DNA from: Antedon mediterranea
Lineage: Eukaryota; Echinodermata; Crinoidea; Comatulida; Antedonidae
Reading direction: 5' to 3'
Assembly: GCF_964355755.1 (NCBI RefSeq)
Contig: NC_092670.1
Location: forward strand, 26,587,795-26,651,794
DNA: 64,000 nt
The notes beneath the pieces were generated by a model. It saw nothing but the letters and a program-made list of their open reading frames with translations. It had not been told where the DNA came from and did not search any database. The position numbers and the translations under genes were made by a program. This document shows positions 11,420 through 22,991 of this stretch, in pieces (the stretch's first letter is position 1; every line of letters begins with the position of its first letter).

Positions 11420-12720
11420 CATTGACTTGTTTATTGACCCCTAACTAAGTTTATTTTGCTTCCCCGGCGTGGTACCTAAAAATAGGGTTACCGAGAGTTG
11501 ACTGCATTGTTATTGCCATGATTAAACTCTGCGTACGTTACCATGCACGCTATGTCATTGACGTAATTATTTGTCGGTAAAGCCTGTTTTCCTGTCGATC
11601 GTTATGTTGCGATAAGTTGACAGATTCAACGATTTGACAGGAAAAGGGGGTAAAAATTTATGTTTAAAATTGTTAAAATCTTCAATCATTAAAGTTGAAC
11701 TCGGTTCAGATCATTAAAACTGACCAATCAAATGGTTCACAAATTACGTCATTGCAGTTTGTGAAAAAATAGGTACGCGCTGACAATTCTTGAATTTTTA
11801 CAACGCGACAATGTTTTTCGCCTTTTTTGTACACTTTTAAGGTCTGATATTTAGAAAAAACAAGTGTAAGTCAAATTAAATTATAATATTAAACCAATTA
11901 AATTTAATCTTTTTCTTTAGTGTAAGCCTAGATTAGGATATATCAACGAAAGCATGTCCTAAGCTGGGTTGAAGCATCAACACCTGTAACTTTTTCAATT
12001 TTCATGCAGACCCGGCTGTGCGTGGCCGGCCTTAGTTTTGTAACACTTTACGTCCGCGTATCGCAGCAACGCTCGAGAGAACCAAGAAACTATGAACGAT
12101 CGCGTGAAAATGTGTAAATATTAGCGGTCCGACTCGATCATTGTCATCGCTATTTTATTTTCAACTTTAACGATTTTAAACTCGGGAAAACAGGCTTAAA
12201 CACATTTTGATGTATTATTATTCTGAAAATAATTGAACTGTAAACATAATTCTTTTTGATTCGTTTGTTTATTTACCCCCGCCAAGGATATATGTTATAT
12301 GTTAAAAGATAGGACAGAATTTTTCAAAAGCCGGCGAAGAGTCTTAAATAAAGTAACAAGTAAACTAAAATTTTTGTACAAGAGGCAAGAGTTATAATTT
12401 GTGATTTTTAATTTTAAAAACATTTCTTTTTAAATTCACCCATTTTTTTTTGGCGTTGCTGTTCTGTTGTTAGTCAACAGAAGTCATTCAATCAGATCAG
12501 CTATTTTTTATTTCCATTACATCTATTCTAACCAAACATGTAAAAAATGTAGTTAAAATTGCGTATCATCTAGCATGTACGACCATGCGCGCTAGATTGT
12601 TTACTCTGTTTGTCTTCCTACGTCAAGATAATATAGTTCTACATGCAATGTGCTTTTTTCTCTGAGAAATATTGATTATAAGTGCCAAAAAAACGTTTTG
12701 AAACGGATGCGTCCGAAGTA
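11420..12720. other. Intergenic, repeat fragments only
   Basis: No gene is supported. 11579-12197 is bounded by AAGCCTGTTTTCC and its reverse complement GGAAAACAGGCTT, so it may be a TIR element of about 620 bp. It contains 12060-12177, the second copy of the 3045-3170 repeat. No convincing target duplication was found. Confidence 0.45.
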
Positions 12721-12734
12721 GTGTTGAGTCAGAC

Positions 12735-12910
12735 CGGCAGGTCCGCACCGTGTCTGGCTATCAGTCTGCCTTGGGTGCTGTAATTCCAACCTTTAAAGAT
12801 GCCTCTAGCATACCTACATCTCCTGCAATGTCAGGTTTGCTTTACAAGATGTTTAGAGAACGGCCTCAGGTTAAGACCCTAGTTCCTGTTGGGACGTCAG
12901 TATCATACTA
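12735..12910 (+). pseudogene. Possible DIRS-type tyrosine recombinase fragment
   Basis: A frame reading VRTVSGYQSALGAV, followed by SGLLYKMFRERPQVK, resembles the N-terminal core of the tyrosine recombinase of DIRS-order retrotransposons (pattern 'GYRSAL...LL..F...RPR'). It ends at a TAG at about 12909. The downstream sequence to 13460 is plausibly degraded coding, but I could not follow a conserved R-H-R-Y set. The call rests on pattern recall only. Confidence 0.4.
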
Positions 12911-13470
12911 GCCGTTCTGATACATTAGTCAGATGCCTTTCGACAAGGCCCATTACAATTCTGACCTCTTATTCTTATTCACACTCCTTCCTCAGATCGG
13001 GTTAGGTTTGAGTGTGGCTAGTATTGATGCTTGACGGCTCGCAGATTGCTGACTGTGTTTGTCATTCCCTTAATTTTGGGTGATATATACATATATACTT
13101 GTCTCCAGTGAGGGAAGTTAAGTTACAATCCACTACACTGCTAGAAGGAGTGTCTCAATATCACTGCCTTGGTGCCCCACACCAGTCAGGTGCAAAGTCA
13201 ACAACTGAAATGAAAAATGTGCTTTATCAGACACTCCACCACCGGTTCACATGCATCAGTTTTGTGTGATTGCGTAGGTGTTGTATACTGGTGGTACCAG
13301 CAAGGTGGCGTACACAGTCAGTATTCACATCTCCTACCTATCGAATATCTCCACAAACCTTGCACCAGACAGCCACAGCAGAGCTGAAAGTAATGGATAC
13401 ACAAAGCTATTTTAAACTTGTCTCCCACCGCAGACTAGTATCTAGTCCGGTGCTACACTGGCTAATGTTG

Positions 13471-13557
13471 GTTTATCCAGGTAAGCTAGGCACGAAATAG
13501 ACTACACAAACCAACAGTGGTGTTGGTAGTCTATGAGTGCCGCTTACCTGGATAAAC
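13471..13557. repeat. 87-bp imperfect hairpin
   Basis: GTTTATCCAGGTAAGC (13471-13486) pairs with GCTTACCTGGATAAAC (13542-13557). Inside, GGCAC pairs with GTGCC, ATAGACTA with TAGTCTAT and CCAAC with GTTGG. The hairpin directly abuts the TIR element that begins at 13560. Confidence 0.8.
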
Positions 13558-13559
13558 GA

Positions 13560-14391
13560 TATTTCGGTGTATAAGTCGCACTTTTGACCTCTAAATTAAG
13601 GGTGCGTCTTATACACCGAACATAAATGCCTCACCACACAGATTGTACATAGGCCTAGGCCTAGGCTATTGTCACCTCGTTTGCTAGGCCTGAGTAGGCT
13701 AGGCCTAGCTACAGTAACTAACTAACATAACGGCAAATATTCTGCCTAGTTTTCAAGTCATTTTAGCATGATGTTATACTAAATATGATGAAAAGATTTG
13801 TTCATTATGGCGCTCCGATAAAATTTCATTTGTAAACGTTTATACACGTACGATTGGAATAGTATTTATTTATACAGTAGTTATACGCACGATCGCCGTA
13901 CCCCCAGCGCAAGCCCTTCTTTTGGTGGCCACACGGTGTACGGTATTCGACTAGTATATTCTCCAGGTGATTATAGCATGGACCTAGCGTACACACTTCT
14001 CGGATATATAGATACTAATCGAATACGATTGTCCGTTAAAACGTGTGCCCTCTCGAAATGATCGAGCGAGGCTAGCCCACACACGTACATCGTGTTACAC
14101 ACATGGTCATGCACTCGATGTTGCGGCGAAACTCATGAATAACAAGTTAGAAAGAACTTGTTGAGGCTGGGCGCGGCCGAGCCTAGGTAAGAAAAAACCT
14201 AAATAAAGGACGCCGTTGTAGATATAACAAAATATATTATTACAATAATATTGATTACTTACAATTTAAAAAAAGTTGTTTTGATGAAATATAAGGTGCG
14301 TCTTATACATCTACGATATAAAAAATACCGATATTTTACTCTCAGTTAGGGGGTGCGTCTTATACACAGGTGCGACTTATACACCGAAATA
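13560..14391. mobile_element. TIR DNA transposon, non-autonomous, TA target
   Basis: Termini TTTCGGTGTATAAGTCGCAC (13562-13581) and the perfect reverse complement (14370-14389) are flanked by TA on both sides. The related word GTGCGTCTTATACA repeats subterminally at about 13604, 14296 and 14352. No transposase ORF is present. TA duplication suggests the Tc1/mariner/pogo superfamily, but TA is common in AT-rich DNA, so the superfamily is tentative. Confidence 0.75.
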
Positions 14392-16427
14392 TACGGGTAA
14401 GCAACTTTATATAGTATAAATATTTAATAACATATTTTATTGATATTTCCAATGGTGATAGCTATAAAATAAAATACTATAAAATGTAAATTATATGTAC
14501 TTATTTTAGCAAAAAACGATTTTCGACTGCAATTTGTTTACATCATTTGTGGCTAAAAACGATAATTTTCGACGATGTTTTAGACCCTCTATATTTCGAA
14601 AACTCATAAAAAAGTCATATTTTCGTAGTTCTTTTTTATTGGAATATTGATACAAAATACTAACGTAACAGATAATGTTTAATTTGGTTGAAAAATAACA
14701 ACTTTTAATTTTGCATTGTTATCTCTACTAAAAAGCATATGTCACATAATTAACCATACATTTTTTTCTAGAGACAGAAACTCAAAATATTAGAATAATG
14801 CCAAGGACATTTTCGTTTCAATGTTATCAAATTTGTCTTTATTTTGCCGGAGTATGGATTATGCAAATTTTAGGAAAATTATTCACAATTTTTAATTTAT
14901 CTTTGACTACCAAATGCATAAAATTGCTAATTATTTCATGAAAAAAACTATAACTCTTCACCAGAACCTATTTCTACTCTTCAAAATAAAATTTGACCTT
15001 ATAAATGACCTTTTTGAAATTATGAATAAACGGACTCATCTGACGATGACCATATATGGCCTACTGTAGGCCTATCGGGAGCCGCTTCGGGAGCGTCGTA
15101 GCCACAGGGCATTTATTTTGAGCTTGGTCCGCCATCTCAGATCTGAACTTAGGAAATTTTAAGACAAAAATATGCCGGAAACTTATGAAACACGTTTGGT
15201 ATCAAAATGTTTGTCAAAAGCCAAGCTTCAACAAACTGAAAATGGAAATACATTTGAAACTGGCATGAAATATAAAAAATAGATACTGTACTATACAAAT
15301 TCAGAAGATTACACAAAAATACTTTAAAAGCTAAGTCTTATGTACACAGATTAAAAGCTTTTAATTATCATAAAATTATTAAACTATTTGCAATACAAAA
15401 AACCGCCACGAACAACAGGTTGAATCTAAACACAATAAACTATAATAATACATTCAACTATGCAACAATAACATGAACAAAGATCGAGACATTATAGAGA
15501 TTTAACAATTTTACCCTTAAATACATTTAAGCTACTGTATCATAAAATAAATCAATATCCAAACAAGTAACAAGCAACCTAGTAAATGTGTTACCTTGTT
15601 TTGATACATTAACTCTACAATTTCATATCTTTTTTGCCGTGAATTTATCAAAAGTATGATGTTGGCTATAATGGCGTAACAGGATCGGTTCGTTCTTGTC
15701 TTAGGGACACAGAACCTACCACTTCGGGATTGAATAAATTGATCATTTAGGGGATGACAGTATAAGACAATACACTTTGAATCATCGTTGTATAAAACAA
15801 CTTTATAATAAAGACACCTTTCCTACAATTTGTGACGTTTTGTAAAAATAATACATATTATTTTAAAAACAATAAACCAGGTCATTCCTTGTCTTAAATA
15901 TACGTTTTATGGTAAATTATGATAAAAAGTGAGAAACAACGCACTACCTAATTAGCTCGCGACGAATGACCTCTCGTGGACGGCCTTTAGGCCTAGCCTA
16001 GCTAGGCTTAGTTTTGTAGGCCTAGCTGGTAAACATCAGTAACGTACAAACATCGTACGCTAGCTATACCTAACCTGACGTTGTAAAGTTGCTGCAATAA
16101 TTGTCTTTCTGTTTTTGCCAGACTCCGTTGATACAAATTGGAGAAAACCCGGTATTTTTGCTGAAAAGTTAGGAGTCTTCCATTTGTTTTGGTCTCACGA
16201 TCGATCGAAAAGTGGGTGAATTACAGAAGAAAAACAAAAATATCAATCCGCGCGCAATGCATTTTGGAATTTCCGCTATAATTATTAGAATCGACTTATT
16301 TTTCACATTTTTAACCGTTTAAAGACGAAAAAAGTTATCGCAATAGGACCATATATTATTATTTTTACATTAAATATGGTTTGTGATCTTAAATTAGATC
16401 TAAAAAACGTAGGGAAGGGATCTTTAA
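14392..16427. other. AT-rich intergenic, no gene seen
   Basis: Both strands were read. There is no convincing ORF, RNA gene or bounded element. A cluster of AGGCCTAGCCTAGCTAGGC words occurs near 15988-16027. Confidence 0.5.
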
Positions 16428-16805
16428 TAGTAATAATAATATAATAATATATATTAATTTGTAAAGCGCCAATTCTTTCTAGCAACAAGTGATCAAAGGT
16501 GCTGTGGACTTAGATGTTACACCGTTTCAACAACATTCTTCTTCCCTATAAGGGTCCCATCGTGTCATTGGCATTTACGGCGCCATTACGTCTGTCCAAG
16601 ACAGTGTGTGTGTATGAACTAGTACACCGGGGTAACCTCCTACTCGTCTCGAAAGATGTACTAGGTTCTTTAAAGTGCACATGAGCCATATTACACTGGA
16701 CATAACGGTTTATAGTACTTATTCGAGAAGACTTGTTCTACCACCAGAACCATGGAGCGAGTAATCCTCGAACCCTTGCCGATGTAATGGCTATGGATTA
16801 CGCTG
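16428..16805 (-). mobile_element. tRNA-derived SINE, head-truncated
   Basis: On the minus strand this shares a core with 62605-62935, including ACCATGG..TCTGGTGGTAGAAC, the stretch around TATAAACCG, CACTTTAAAGAACCTAGTAC and GGTTACCCCGGTGTA. The 3' side carries an AAAGCGCC-type segment and a (TAA)n tail at 16428-16452. The tRNA-like head is incomplete (lost near 16805). Confidence 0.7.
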
Positions 16806-16854
16806 CGTAGGGTACGAACGGAGCATGAAAATCATGTGTTTTACTCTTGAATTA

Positions 16855-17430
16855 TAATTTTCCAGCCTTTTCTTGTCATTTTAAAAAAGATTGACATCAT
16901 TTCAAATTAAAATGACGTTATACGAACATGTTGATTTAGACCATTTGCGCACGTTTTAGTTGAAAAAGTTACAAAATATTGTCAAAATAATGTCTATTTT
17001 GAATCTATTATAGCTCTTCAGGATCAAAGGTGACCCCCATTTGTTTAACTTATATAAGAAGATAAGTTGTAGATATGAATTCATGCAGAATTTTTACCTC
17101 TCGGATGTTATGACGTCAGACACGCGCATTTAACATTTAGAAATATGCAAAAACTAGATTTGAACTTGTCACTTTGACACAAAATGCATGCATACATTAA
17201 ACTATATGAACGCCGACTATTATTATGCCATCCTATGACATGAATTAAATATGTTTACAGTGCTGAATTGTACTCGTCATACAGCATATTGCAGTATTTA
17301 CAGAATACACTGTATGTTATATACGGTGTAGCATAGATGAAATTACAAGACCCATCTATTAAATCCAATTATTAACTTGATGACGTCATCAAATTTACAT
17401 ATAAAGATAACTATTTTAGAAGATAACATA
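16855..17430. repeat. Fragment of dispersed Helitron-like family
   Basis: TTTGCGCACGTTTTAGTTGA, GATATGAATTCATG and GTTATGACGTCAGA parallel segments inside the better-defined element at 20265-21845 (around 20870 and 21000-21060). No coding content is seen. Confidence 0.5.
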
Positions 17431-17789
17431 ACATAAAATATTGTTAAAAAATTTTTAAATGTAAAAAAAAATATATATTGTGTTAAAAAACAGTGTTGGT
17501 ATTGTTTCTTTTCATTAAATGTTATTTTCTGTAAGTATATGTTTTTTATAATTCTGGTATTTAAATATTTAATTGATTTTCAAACCGCCATTATGTGTGC
17601 GATTCAATTTTGAGTGCCGGGCTGGGCGTATTCTTGGCTGCGCCTACATGTTAAGTTATTAGTCTAAAGCCTAATGAAATCAAGAAAAAACTGACTAATT
17701 TTTAATTTAGCAAAGTAATTACCTCAATAATATAATGTTAGCATGTTTAATTTTATTTAATACTACCTGTATATCTTAAGGTTTTAAGT

Positions 17790-18022
17790 TTATTCTCTAA
17801 GGGCCCATAAATGTACTTACTTGTGTTAAACCATGGAGGGATACCTTCATGATTGGTTTCCCTCCATGGTTAAACCATGAAGGTATACCTCCATGGTTAA
17901 ACCAAATAATCTGGATTGTTCCATTGATTGCAAATCAATACATTTGTATAAAAGTATATTAAATCTATCAAAATAGTATTTTTTAAAGAAAATCGGCCTT
18001 CAACATTATGGTGCTGTACTCG
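17790..18022 (+). repeat. Dispersed repeat containing a palindromic expansion
   Basis: It matches 60755-60950, including AAATCAATACATTTGTATAA. At 17825-17902 this copy has a long inverted repeat: GTTAAACCATGGAGG..ATACCTTCATG is mirrored by CATGAAGGTATACCTCC..GGTTAAAC. The other copy has only a single GTTAAACCATGGAGGTATG there. Confidence 0.65.
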
Positions 18023-18560
18023 AGCTGATCAACCGAAAATCAATCTGGATTTCAACCAAACTTCTCTATTCTATCCTCCCTTATTAATGTAACAAAAAAG
18101 ATTGGATTGAAGCAATAGAAAAGGGGAAATACTGTAACAGTATGTTGGCCTTATTATGTTAGACTTAAAGAAGGCATTTGACACAGTCGATCACGATATC
18201 CTTATTAAAAGTATTTTTCCCCCTCCGCACTAGTTCTTACCTATCTAAGCTACCTATCTTATCGTAATCAAAAAAAAAATTTTAATGGTGCTTCCACTAA
18301 ACAATGCCAAATAAAGTGTGGCATACCACAAGGTTCCATTTTGGGCCCACTGTTGTTTTTTTTTATATGTTAATAACTTTCATGAAGCTGTAGAACATGT
18401 AACAGTTAGTATGTATGCAGACGATACTGCTCTGTACTATGCCTCTGATAAAATAAATGTTACACAAAAACTTAACACAGACTTGAAAAATATAAGAAAA
18501 TGGCTAATTAGTAATAAATGTTAATAAGACTGAATTAATGATATATATATTGGAACACAC
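18018..18560 (+). pseudogene. CR1/L2-like LINE reverse transcriptase fragment, frameshifted
   Basis: Pieces in different frames read NQSGFQPNFSILSSLINVT, KKAFDTVDHDILI (near 18170), CGIPQGSILGPLLF (18319-18360) and MYADDTALYYA (18412-18444). These are RT motifs in the correct order and spacing, with several frameshifts and stops between them. Confidence 0.8.
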
Positions 18561-18619
18561 CACACACACTTTTAATATAAGAAGAACTTTAGAAGGCAAT
18601 TACCTAAATAATTACATTA

Positions 18620-19620
18620 ATGAATATTTGAAAAACTTTTGGCATGAAAAAGTCAGTTGTGAGCTATTTTAAACGCGGTGAATTTATTTGAAATAGATGA
18701 AAATCAGACTTTTTGAATTCAACTGGCGATATGCTGATGTCATGAAATCAGATAGACAAAGTTTGTATATGATTTCATATCTACAATTCAACAACTTCCA
18801 TAATAATTGTTTTAATCAGGTAGATCACTGTTCATTCCGATGAGCTATAACAGATTAAAATATACTGTATAGATGAAATAATAAGTAAGGCACGTTTTTT
18901 AAATATTTTTATATGACGACGTAATAAAAATTATTTTGTTGTAACTCATGTGAAAGAAAATTGATTGAGAAAGAACATATTGAAATCTAGGAGAAAATGG
19001 GGAATGCATTAGCGCAACACTATATTAAATGGTATTAACTAGTACAAAAAAGTAAAAAAATCTATTTTTTAAATTCGAGTGGCCATATGATGACGTCAGA
19101 ACATCCTGTAGGACAAATTGTACATGAATTAATATTTACAACTCATTAGCTTCCATAATACATTAAAAAAAAATCGGGGTAACCAGCCATCCTGAAGAGC
19201 TATTAAATAACTGATAAATTAAATTAAATTACCTCTTCTTTAGCACACGATTATTAAAGTTATAACGTGCACATGCGTCGTTATTTTACTATTAAAGTTC
19301 ATCAAAATGAATAAAATCTACTGCAGAAGGTATGAAAAACAAAATTCAATTGCAAAAAACATTTTTATACACTTTATACAAGGTGTGCACAAAATGCAAA
19401 CAAATTATAAAATTTTCAAGTGCTCAAAATAACCTGAAATTGACAATAATTGAAAAAAAAAAAATTAATTTCAGGTAATTTTTTGCTTAGCATGCTATTT
19501 TTATCATGTCAAAATTTGCTCTATATTATGAATAACCAATAAAAAACATTTTTTTTTTAAATACAATCAAAATTAGTGTATCAATTTTTTAAAACTGTCA
19601 CAACACAATGCGCGTTTATT
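18620..19620. repeat. Helitron-like family fragments
   Basis: 18690-19230 resembles segments of 20990-21780 in inverted orientation (CATATGATGACGTCA type words). 19290-19620 shares TTCATCAAAATGAATAAAAT and ATGAAAAACAAAA with 26517-26600 and a related run with 51830-51960. No genes are present. Confidence 0.5.
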
Positions 19621-19894
19621 GGGATACCTAGTATAAATCCCCTAATTATGTGGTTAAATTGCTGGATACCTATGAATAAAGGAAGGTCATGGCTCATTAC
19701 TTGTTGCACTCAACCAGAAATAGTCAAATAAGAGCTTTCAAAACTTGCTAAGTATGTCCAATTGGTTTATTTTCTATCAATTAGTGTTGTATATTATTTT
19801 CTTCCATTTTAATGATTAAATGTTATATTGCATGCTCATATCTCTTTTGTAAACAAAATAACTTTGTGCGCCATCTACTTATACCTGCCCTGCT

Positions 19895-20083
19895 TTAAGC
19901 TTGGTTCCCACTAGATAGAACGTAACGCAAGGACGTAAACGCAACGCAAGCGTTTTAACCAATGACAAGTGAAGTTATAGACAGTTAGCAATCACAAGCG
20001 AATAAGCCATCGCTTGTGATTGGTCAATTCACTTGCGTTGCGTTACGTCCTTGTGATGCGTCGCTAGTGGGAACCACGCTTTA
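19895..20083. mobile_element. PIF/Harbinger-type MITE, 183 bp
   Basis: The element runs 19898-20080 between TTA duplications (19895-19897 and 20081-20083). Its ends AGCTTGGTTCCCACTAG and CTAGTGGGAACCACGCT are inverted repeats with one mismatch, and the complementarity continues inward through ACGTAACGCAAGGACG. A hairpin AATCACAAGCGA..TCGCTTGTGATT occupies the centre. A 3-bp TTA target is characteristic of the PIF/Harbinger superfamily. Confidence 0.8.
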
Positions 20084-20264
20084 GAGGCCAAAACATGAAC
20101 ATTTTAAAAAGCCCAGCCATTCAATTTAAGATAAAAGGAGCTGATTCATTTTATCAAAGTTTTCTTTAGAACAGTAAGTGTTTTATAATTTCACAAATAA
20201 TTAATGCATATTAAAGTAGTTGGTTGGGAAGAATATTTCCATTCAATGAAAGCCTAATTAGTTA

Positions 20265-21845
20265 TCCGCTTAGTAGCGGATAACTCCTTGTAATCGTCCT
20301 GTTTCATCAAATTTTTTTTCTGTATTATACTTCTTTCTTTCTGTCATTTTTGTGCGTCGCGTTTTTCTAAAACGTGTAAACAGAACATATCGTAACTTTG
20401 TCAACATATCGACATTTACGTGAACTTGTGCACCTCCTATTTTTGAATGACGTCAGAGTTGCGCAACGTGACTTACGTGCGATTTTATGAATTTCAATGA
20501 TTGATCATAGACTAAAAACCAAACATAATTTTGTTTTCAAACTTTGTGAAAATTTAAGTCATATCAAGCGCAAACTTTCTGTGGATTAAAAATAGCATGT
20601 TTCACAAAAAGTTACGCGCGCACGCGCGTTTAAAATTTTAACGTGCGAAAAATCAACTTCTAATCAACTTTCTATGCGTTTCATGTCATTTTGAGCATGT
20701 CAAAAATTCCCACGCGCGGGAAAATTTTTACGCATGCGGTGCACACGTAGCGTTAAAGACATATTTTTTTTGCGTGATTTATGTTTTTTCAGCCTTTTCT
20801 AGTAATGTTACCAACTTTTAAACAATGTCGACTTAAAATTACGTCATACGAGCACGTCGAATTAGATAATTTGCGCGCGTTTTTGGTGAAAAAGTTCAAA
20901 AATTTGTCAAAATTATGCCTATTTTTAAACAGTCATAGATTCTAAACTACGTGGAGAACTTTTTTTTAATTACATATTCTGGAAGTTGAGATGAGTTGTA
21001 GATATTGGATCATGTATTAATATGGCTAACCGGACATTGTGACGTCATCGTATGGCCACGCGAATATAAAATATAGGATTTTTGTCTCTTTCGTCATAGC
21101 TCATCACATTTAATAGAGCGCATCTCCACTTATTCGTTGTCCATTTTCACCCCGATTTTAATACTGTATATTCTAGGTCAATCAACTATCTTTTGCATGA
21201 ATAAAAATTTTTTTAATTTTTTTAACGTCATCATGCCTAAAAATTTAAATTACGTTGGTCATTAATTTCATCTTTACAGTAAATTTTAATCTGTTATACC
21301 TCGTAAGAATAAAATGTGATAATCACGATTAAAACGTTTTCAGGAAGCTATTGTATTGTAGATACAAAATCATGTGTAAATTGTGCCAATCGAATGTTGT
21401 GACGTCATCATATGGCCAGTTAAATAAAAAAAAGTCGTATTTTCATCTTTTGCATTATATTTCATTACATTTAAAAGAGCGCGCATCAATATTTCACATA
21501 TTCAAATTTCTTCTACACGTTAATATGTTGTTGCTGAGATAATTTCATTCAGAAATTTCTACTTTTGCATTTCATTTTGAAACCGTCAAGATGTTAAAAA
21601 TTACAATAAAATACGGGTCCCGTAATTTCACCTATTTTACACTGTTTGTGATATGTATACAGATTGTACTGTGTATACTATATGACAAAAAATAACAGAA
21701 TTCAGAAATAACAACATATCATATTCTTCAGTTCAGGTCATAATGCCTTAATATTTTTCTGTGTGCAATATTCTAACGTATGACGTCCACGTGGCGTTTG
21801 TCGAGCGGATAACTAACTCGTCAAAGTGACGAGTTTCATGTCTAG
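20265..21845 (+). mobile_element. Helitron-like non-autonomous element
   Basis: The 5' end is TCCGCTTAGTAGCGG preceded by A. The 3' end is a hairpin ACTCGTCA-AAG-TGACGAGT (21816-21834), then seven bases and CTAG followed by T. A 5'-TC, a 3' hairpin about 11 nt from a terminal CTAG, insertion between A and T, and no TIR-type duplication all fit Helitron structure. AGCGGATAAC also occurs near both ends. No Rep/helicase ORF is present. Partial relatives appear throughout the window (for example 35040, 26280, 28400, 51770, 57230, 59410). Confidence 0.6.
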
Positions 21846-22176
21846 TTATTTATTGTTACAGATAATAAAATTGCAAAACAATCGCAGATGTATTTTGAAG
21901 AGAGAGACTTCCTGTGGAGTTACTTTAAAATATGTGTACCAAACTTTGCAAGCAAAGTGCCAGCCCTAGGCCTTTTGTTGGCAATTTAGATCATTTACAA
22001 GCACATAAGAAAGTTTTGAATACGTAAGAATGGAAGACAAAGGGTTATGATTGAAATGTAGGCCTGTGTTTTATCTTTCCACGGTCTATCCGTGTGTATG
22101 TACTGTATGTGATTATTTAAAAAATATTATACACTACTGTGAAGTTATTATTTAAGAACTAGGTGCTACCTTGGAA
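21846..22176. other. Unassigned sequence upstream of NEK10
   Basis: No ORF or repeat was recognised. If the exon at 22177 is real, the promoter and 5' leader would lie here. I see no decisive core-promoter motif. Confidence 0.4.
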
Positions 22177-22221
22177 ATGAACTGGCCACCCTACCAAACA
22201 ATGCCGACAGCTCATTACCCT
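22177..22221 (+). CDS. nek10: Candidate upstream first exon of NEK10
   Basis: ATG at 22177 opens 15 codons (MNWPPYQTMPTAHYP) that end at a strong donor, GTACGT, in phase 0. It would splice to 22883, also phase 0. It has no match in mammalian NEK10 as I remember it, so this is an inference from splice signals and phase agreement. Confidence 0.35.
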
Positions 22222-22882
22222 GTACGTTTAAAAATGAATACTGGACTTACCTTTACTTTTGCTTATAATTATTAGTATTATACCTGGATAGTATGATATC
22301 GTGTTAATGGAGGCTAATGGACAAAAATCATTCAAAGTACTGTTCATAGTTAAAAAACAAACAATTAAATATTCACTTATTACGGTGGTCTAAAAATAAT
22401 TATTTTAACTTAGTAGCATCAAATGTTCCACAATGGTTAGTTCACCTGTAACTTGTTTTTACCCCTTTTAATATCAGTTTATTTTTATACCTACTGTACT
22501 CTTCTCTAAGAATAGAATAAGTAAATACTACAGACTTATATTTGTATCATGATTAGTTTTACTTTGTCATTTTGGTTGTATTGTTTGCTTTCAGCGTCAC
22601 ATCCTTTTGTAATTCCATAACCCTAACCTGGGAAAATTCTCTAAAAACAAATAAAATATATTATTTATTGACTTGAAATTTGTGAATCCGTTACAAATGA
22701 AGCATGACAATATCCCAAGCAGAACTAAAATATAATCTAAATTCTATGGTGCAAATGGGACTATCTTTATTATAATTTGAATTGTGGTTCTTTACAAAGT
22801 AAAGCTAACAATTCTTTGTAAGACTGTGATTGGGTGAAACTTGACAGAGTAAAATTGTGATAATTCACACTTGGTTAAAAAG

Positions 22883-22991
22883 TATTATCACCATGAAAGT
22901 GTATTACACTTATTGTCTGATGGTAAACATTTCAAGTCATTCTTTGACTGGTGCTTGGACAGGTACAACGGTATGACTCCAGCTTTAAAAG
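22883..22991 (+). CDS. nek10: Candidate second exon of NEK10 (N-terminal extension)
   Basis: An open segment with coding-like composition (HHESVLHLLSDGKHFK, then FFDWCLDRYNGMTP) ends at donor GTACTG in phase 1. Joined to an acceptor at 24459-24460 it reads V-K into the NEK10 ATG codon in frame. The acceptor before 22883 is weak (AAAAAG, few pyrimidines). An alternative is a start at the internal ATG in this exon. Confidence 0.4.

Noticed and set aside
13270-13500. 76-residue ORF
   Set aside because: No domain; its end lies in the hairpin at 13471-13557. Possibly part of the degraded DIRS-like region but not supportable alone.
13471-13557. microRNA precursor
   Set aside because: The hairpin length would allow it, but it adjoins a transposon and there is no evidence of a conserved mature sequence.
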